From NCBI GenBank assembly GCA_900128565.1, contig LT635970.1, positions 1 through 29,589 on the forward strand: a stretch of DNA of 29,589 nucleotides, given 5' to 3'. Each line of letters opens with the position of its first letter. The first letter of the stretch is position 1. The position numbers were made by a program, and so were the translations under genes. The notes beneath the pieces are model-generated. The model was not told where the DNA came from and searched no databases. It saw nothing but the letters and a program-made list of their open reading frames with translations. Shown in pieces: positions 28,521-29,589 of the stretch. The DNA is from Stramenopiles sp. TOSAG23-6 (Eukaryota; Sar).

Positions 28521-29498
28521 ATGATGACAAAGCGTCGTTCAAATCTTGTTGCCGCATTCAAATTCATTTTGGCGCTACTATTGTTGCCTTCCAATGCTTC
28601 CGCGGATAATTCGGATGATCGAAATAAATTAGCTTTTTCGTGTCAGATAAACGACGGCAAACGAGAAGCATGTCAAAAAAACAAGGAAGAATGTTTTTTC
28701 AAAGCAAATGAGAGTGAGTGTGAAAAACTTACAGGAGAAAAGAAAAAAGCATGTGTGGCTACATGTAATTTCGAAGAAAATATGACTTGTACTCATTTGT
28801 GTCACAAATACGACAACGACGAAGAGAATTGTATGAGTAAGAAGAATCAAGGCGATACAGATATAATAAAACCTTTGAAATGTCTTTACGACTTACACAC
28901 AAATGCATGTTTTCCTGAGAGTATGCATCACGTTCATGTTCGACATGGCGAAACAAAAAATTCAAAAGGGGTGAAAGTAAATCCAACAAAATGCGTGTTA
29001 ATTCATGGCGCTGGACAAACATGGGACGGTAAACCAACTGAAATAGACGTCAATCACCATGGTGCAAGACCTTATTGGAGTCCAGCCTCTGGACCCTGGG
29101 GGAAAACACCTGGACCTAATGGTGTACGAGACTATGTGATGATGGAAACTGACAATGAGGGAAGAGTCAGAGAAGGTAATTCTAATGGAGGTTGCACCCA
29201 AACTTTGTTTTTTCATTATGACCAGAAAAGATTTGCTTATGATGATGATCAAATAACAAAGAAGTTATGTAGAGATCTTGTAGGAAAAGGATATAATGAA
29301 GCTAACCCTGAAAACGGAGAAAGGTTAATAAAAAATCAACGAATATGGACTCATAGCAATGGAAATTTAGTCTTTCTATCAGCATTAATTAAGAAACATT
29401 GTGAACTTGATTTACTTTCTTCACTTTGGTTCTCGGTACAAGCACCATTCGCTGGTTCGCACCTTACCGATCAAATCATGTACGTTTTCTCATCATGA
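28521..29498 (+). CDS. secreted alpha/beta-hydrolase-like protein, 3' part probably outside the window
   Basis: The ATG at 28521 opens a signal peptide (hydrophobic core AAFKFILALLLLPSNASA). A Cys-rich region (about residues 41-130, some 11 Cys) comes next, then a hydrolase-like region: CVLIHGAGQT (157-166, oxyanion HG strand), a PYWSPASGPWG loop, and the nucleophile elbow IWTHSNGNLVF (Ser279). The QAPFAGSH strand follows. The reading ends only about 45 residues after the nucleophile, too early for the usual catalytic acid and His. The last coding bases run into ATCATGTACGTTTTC, where GTACGT could be a splice donor, so the true protein probably continues past 29589. Lipase or esterase is the likely class; substrate unknown. 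Confidence 0.65.
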   Translation: MMTKRRSNLVAAFKFILALLLLPSNASADNSDDRNKLAFSCQINDGKREACQKNKEECFFKANESECEKLTGEKKKACVATCNFEENMTCTHLCHKYDNDEENCMSKKNQGDTDIIKPLKCLYDLHTNACFPESMHHVHVRHGETKNSKGVKVNPTKCVLIHGAGQTWDGKPTEIDVNHHGARPYWSPASGPWGKTPGPNGVRDYVMMETDNEGRVREGNSNGGCTQTLFFHYDQKRFAYDDDQITKKLCRDLVGKGYNEANPENGERLIKNQRIWTHSNGNLVFLSALIKKHCELDLLSSLWFSVQAPFAGSHLTDQIMYVFSS

Positions 29499-29544
29499 AT
29501 TTATTTTAATTTTGTTTTTAATGTTTTGAAATTTTGATTTTTTG

Positions 29545-29569
<25 letters not shown>
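29545..29569 (+). repeat. A25 homopolymer near the window end
   Basis: Twenty-five consecutive A bases are followed shortly by a T run to the last base. Together they probably mark low-complexity intron or spacer DNA, and assembly through this stretch is likely to be unreliable. Confidence 0.9.
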
Positions 29570-29576
<7 letters not shown>

Positions 29577-29589
29577 CATTTTTTTTTTT

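Noticed and set aside
29545-29589. A25 tract as a retrogene poly(A) tail
   Set aside because: The hydrolase frame is incomplete there and is followed by another T run to the window edge; low-complexity intron or spacer is simpler.

Overview
This is nuclear DNA of an AT-rich (roughly 30% GC), intron-poor microbial eukaryote. Evidence: long single-exon genes, a clear AP-1 adaptor mu subunit, PH, ankyrin, Tudor-like and TTC39/IML2-type proteins, N-terminal signal peptides, Asn/Ser-rich linkers, homopolymer-rich spacers and standard stop codons. No bacterial, phage, CRISPR, rRNA or tRNA signal was found. The lineage cannot be fixed from the sequence. The LRR-plus-C-terminal-module protein and the helical repeat ending in KYG-x-AP remind me of stramenopile and other protist proteins, but that is inference.

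Layout: 1-2052 is gene-poor and holds only doubtful short ORFs and promoter-like motifs. 2053-6055 (+) is an LRR protein split by a +1 shift in an A11 run. 6279-9695 (-) is a Tudor-like/helical-repeat protein. 10040-16109 (-) is a very large PH-ankyrin protein with one intron and two further +1 shifts. 16573-19583 (+) is a PH-TTC39/IML2-like fusion with one intron, transcribed divergently from the PH-ankyrin gene. 19859-22612 (-) is a secreted protein of five Cys-pair repeats. 22861-24768 (+) is an unrecognised helical protein. 24936-26219 (-) is AP-1 mu. 26439-28211 (-) is a signal-peptide-bearing methyltransferase/spermidine-synthase-like protein. 28521-29498 (+) is the start of a secreted alpha/beta-hydrolase that appears to run off the window.

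The most interesting signal is a shared intron element. The single introns of the two divergent PH genes (minus 15444-15550 and plus 17186-17280) are near-identical over their first ~60 nt: GTATGTTT..ATTTTTTTTC, a TCGTACGA palindrome, then TTGTACCTAAC. Both carry ATACATGT near the 3' end, although they interrupt unrelated positions. This looks like an introner-like element family. Family conservation in the TTC39-type gene suggests the real 3' boundary may be at ATACAT rather than at an AG. A degenerate third copy may lie at 1586-1629.

Other recurring themes are in-frame tandem duplications (18-42 bp units) in the disordered linkers of at least five genes, and three +1 frame breaks in or near A runs, probably consensus errors, that split otherwise coherent domain architectures. 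Several products look membrane-trafficking related (AP-1 mu, two PH proteins) or secretory (three signal-peptide proteins), but nothing shows that the window is one functional cluster.
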